Shown: one piece after another, positions 63,914 through 64,000 of the stretch
Position numbering within the stretch: the stretch's first letter is position 1
How the letters are laid out: each line of letters opens with the position of its first letter
Assembly (NCBI RefSeq): GCF_021432065.1
Contig: NZ_CP090365.1
Coordinates: 620,001-684,000, forward strand
Direction of reading: 5' to 3'
DNA: 64,000 nucleotides
DNA from: Photobacterium sp. TLY01
GTDB taxonomy: Bacteria; Pseudomonadota; Gammaproteobacteria; Enterobacterales; Vibrionaceae
Notes under the pieces: generated by a model
Told to the model about the DNA's origin: nothing
What the model saw: the letters and a program-made list of their open reading frames with translations, nothing else
Database searches by the model: none
Program-made: the position numbers and the translations under genes

Positions 63914-64000
63914 ATGTCTTTAACAGCGATCAATCCGGCCAATGGCACTCTGATTGAGGAGTACCCGACGCTGAACTCGGAAACACTGGACAGCCAGATT
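63914..64000 (+). CDS. aldehyde dehydrogenase, N-terminus only (probably DoeC)
   Basis: First 29 codons only: MSLTAINPANGTLIEEYPTL and on, the opening of NAD-dependent semialdehyde dehydrogenases (succinate-semialdehyde type). It has a strong aaggggga site and follows doeA by 17 bp. In the doe cluster, DoeC oxidises aspartate semialdehyde to aspartate, which is why I expect it here. The gene continues past the right edge. Confidence 0.8.
   Translation, partial: MSLTAINPANGTLIEEYPTLNSETLDSQI

Overview
The window reads as chromosome of a marine gamma-proteobacterium, most likely a Vibrionaceae member close to Photobacterium. This is inferred from the gene set (tripartite tricarboxylate transporter, ectoine-degradation genes, DUF1090, anmK, an ycbZ-type Lon homologue), good Shine-Dalgarno sites and recognisable Fur and Zur boxes; no rRNA or tRNA is present to confirm it.

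Layout. 1-5.1 kb: a two-component system (start of a response regulator plus a CitA/DcuS-type kinase) divergent from tctCBA. 5.2-17.3 kb: core-like genes (AraC regulator and serine hydrolase; Fur-boxed TonB siderophore receptor with an AraC/GyrI regulator; PhoD-type phosphatase; acyl-CoA ligase; SpoIIAA-like protein; small outer-membrane barrel; QueD-like protein). 17.3-21.8 kb: three tandem copies of a structured repeat, L-2-hydroxyglutarate oxidase, an ABC-F protein behind a long leader hairpin, a GFA protein. 21.8-24.9 kb: a three-gene opine-metallophore operon (nicotianamine-synthase-like, opine dehydrogenase, EamA exporter) behind a good Zur box. 25.1-26.6 kb: phage-type CI repressor divergent from a small gene and a DUF3850 gene. 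27.0-31.3 kb: an AT-rich islet with two HEPN-type proteins carrying Rx4H motifs, one split by a frameshift at an A7 tract, and a DUF4238-like protein. 31.8-37.5 kb: Lon-family protease, XRE regulator, aldo/keto reductase, a 22-residue basic peptide gene and two GNAT enzymes. 37.7-38.9 kb: an intact IS3-family element.

39.3-44.9 kb is an unusual operon: BKACE (DUF849), alpha/beta hydrolase, 3-oxoadipyl-CoA-type thiolase, a complete Zn-type HemB, an EamA exporter and a SnoaL-LuxR fusion regulator. It looks like a dedicated beta-keto-acid plus 5-aminolevulinate (possibly pyrrole-forming) pathway. 45.7-53.4 kb is a second, AT-richer biosynthetic block: winged-helix regulator, ATP-grasp ligase, EamA and LysE exporters, FAD oxidoreductase, AlaX-type tRNA-editing protein and 2OG-Fe(II) oxygenase, interrupted by an ISAs1 element. 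It looks like production and export of a modified amino acid or dipeptide, with tRNA editing as possible self-protection. 53.7-64 kb returns to core-like genes: DUF1090, DUF2807, a TSP3-repeat lipoprotein, MAPEG, anmK, and an ectoine-catabolism cluster (M20 hydrolase, doeD with a one-base frameshift, doeA, start of an aldehyde dehydrogenase).

A family of about 180-bp non-coding repeats (nine near-complete copies and two fragments) punctuates 17-55 kb and tends to sit at the borders of the accessory blocks. Each copy can fold into three hairpins, and arms of two of them vary in a compensating way between copies, which points to selection on structure.
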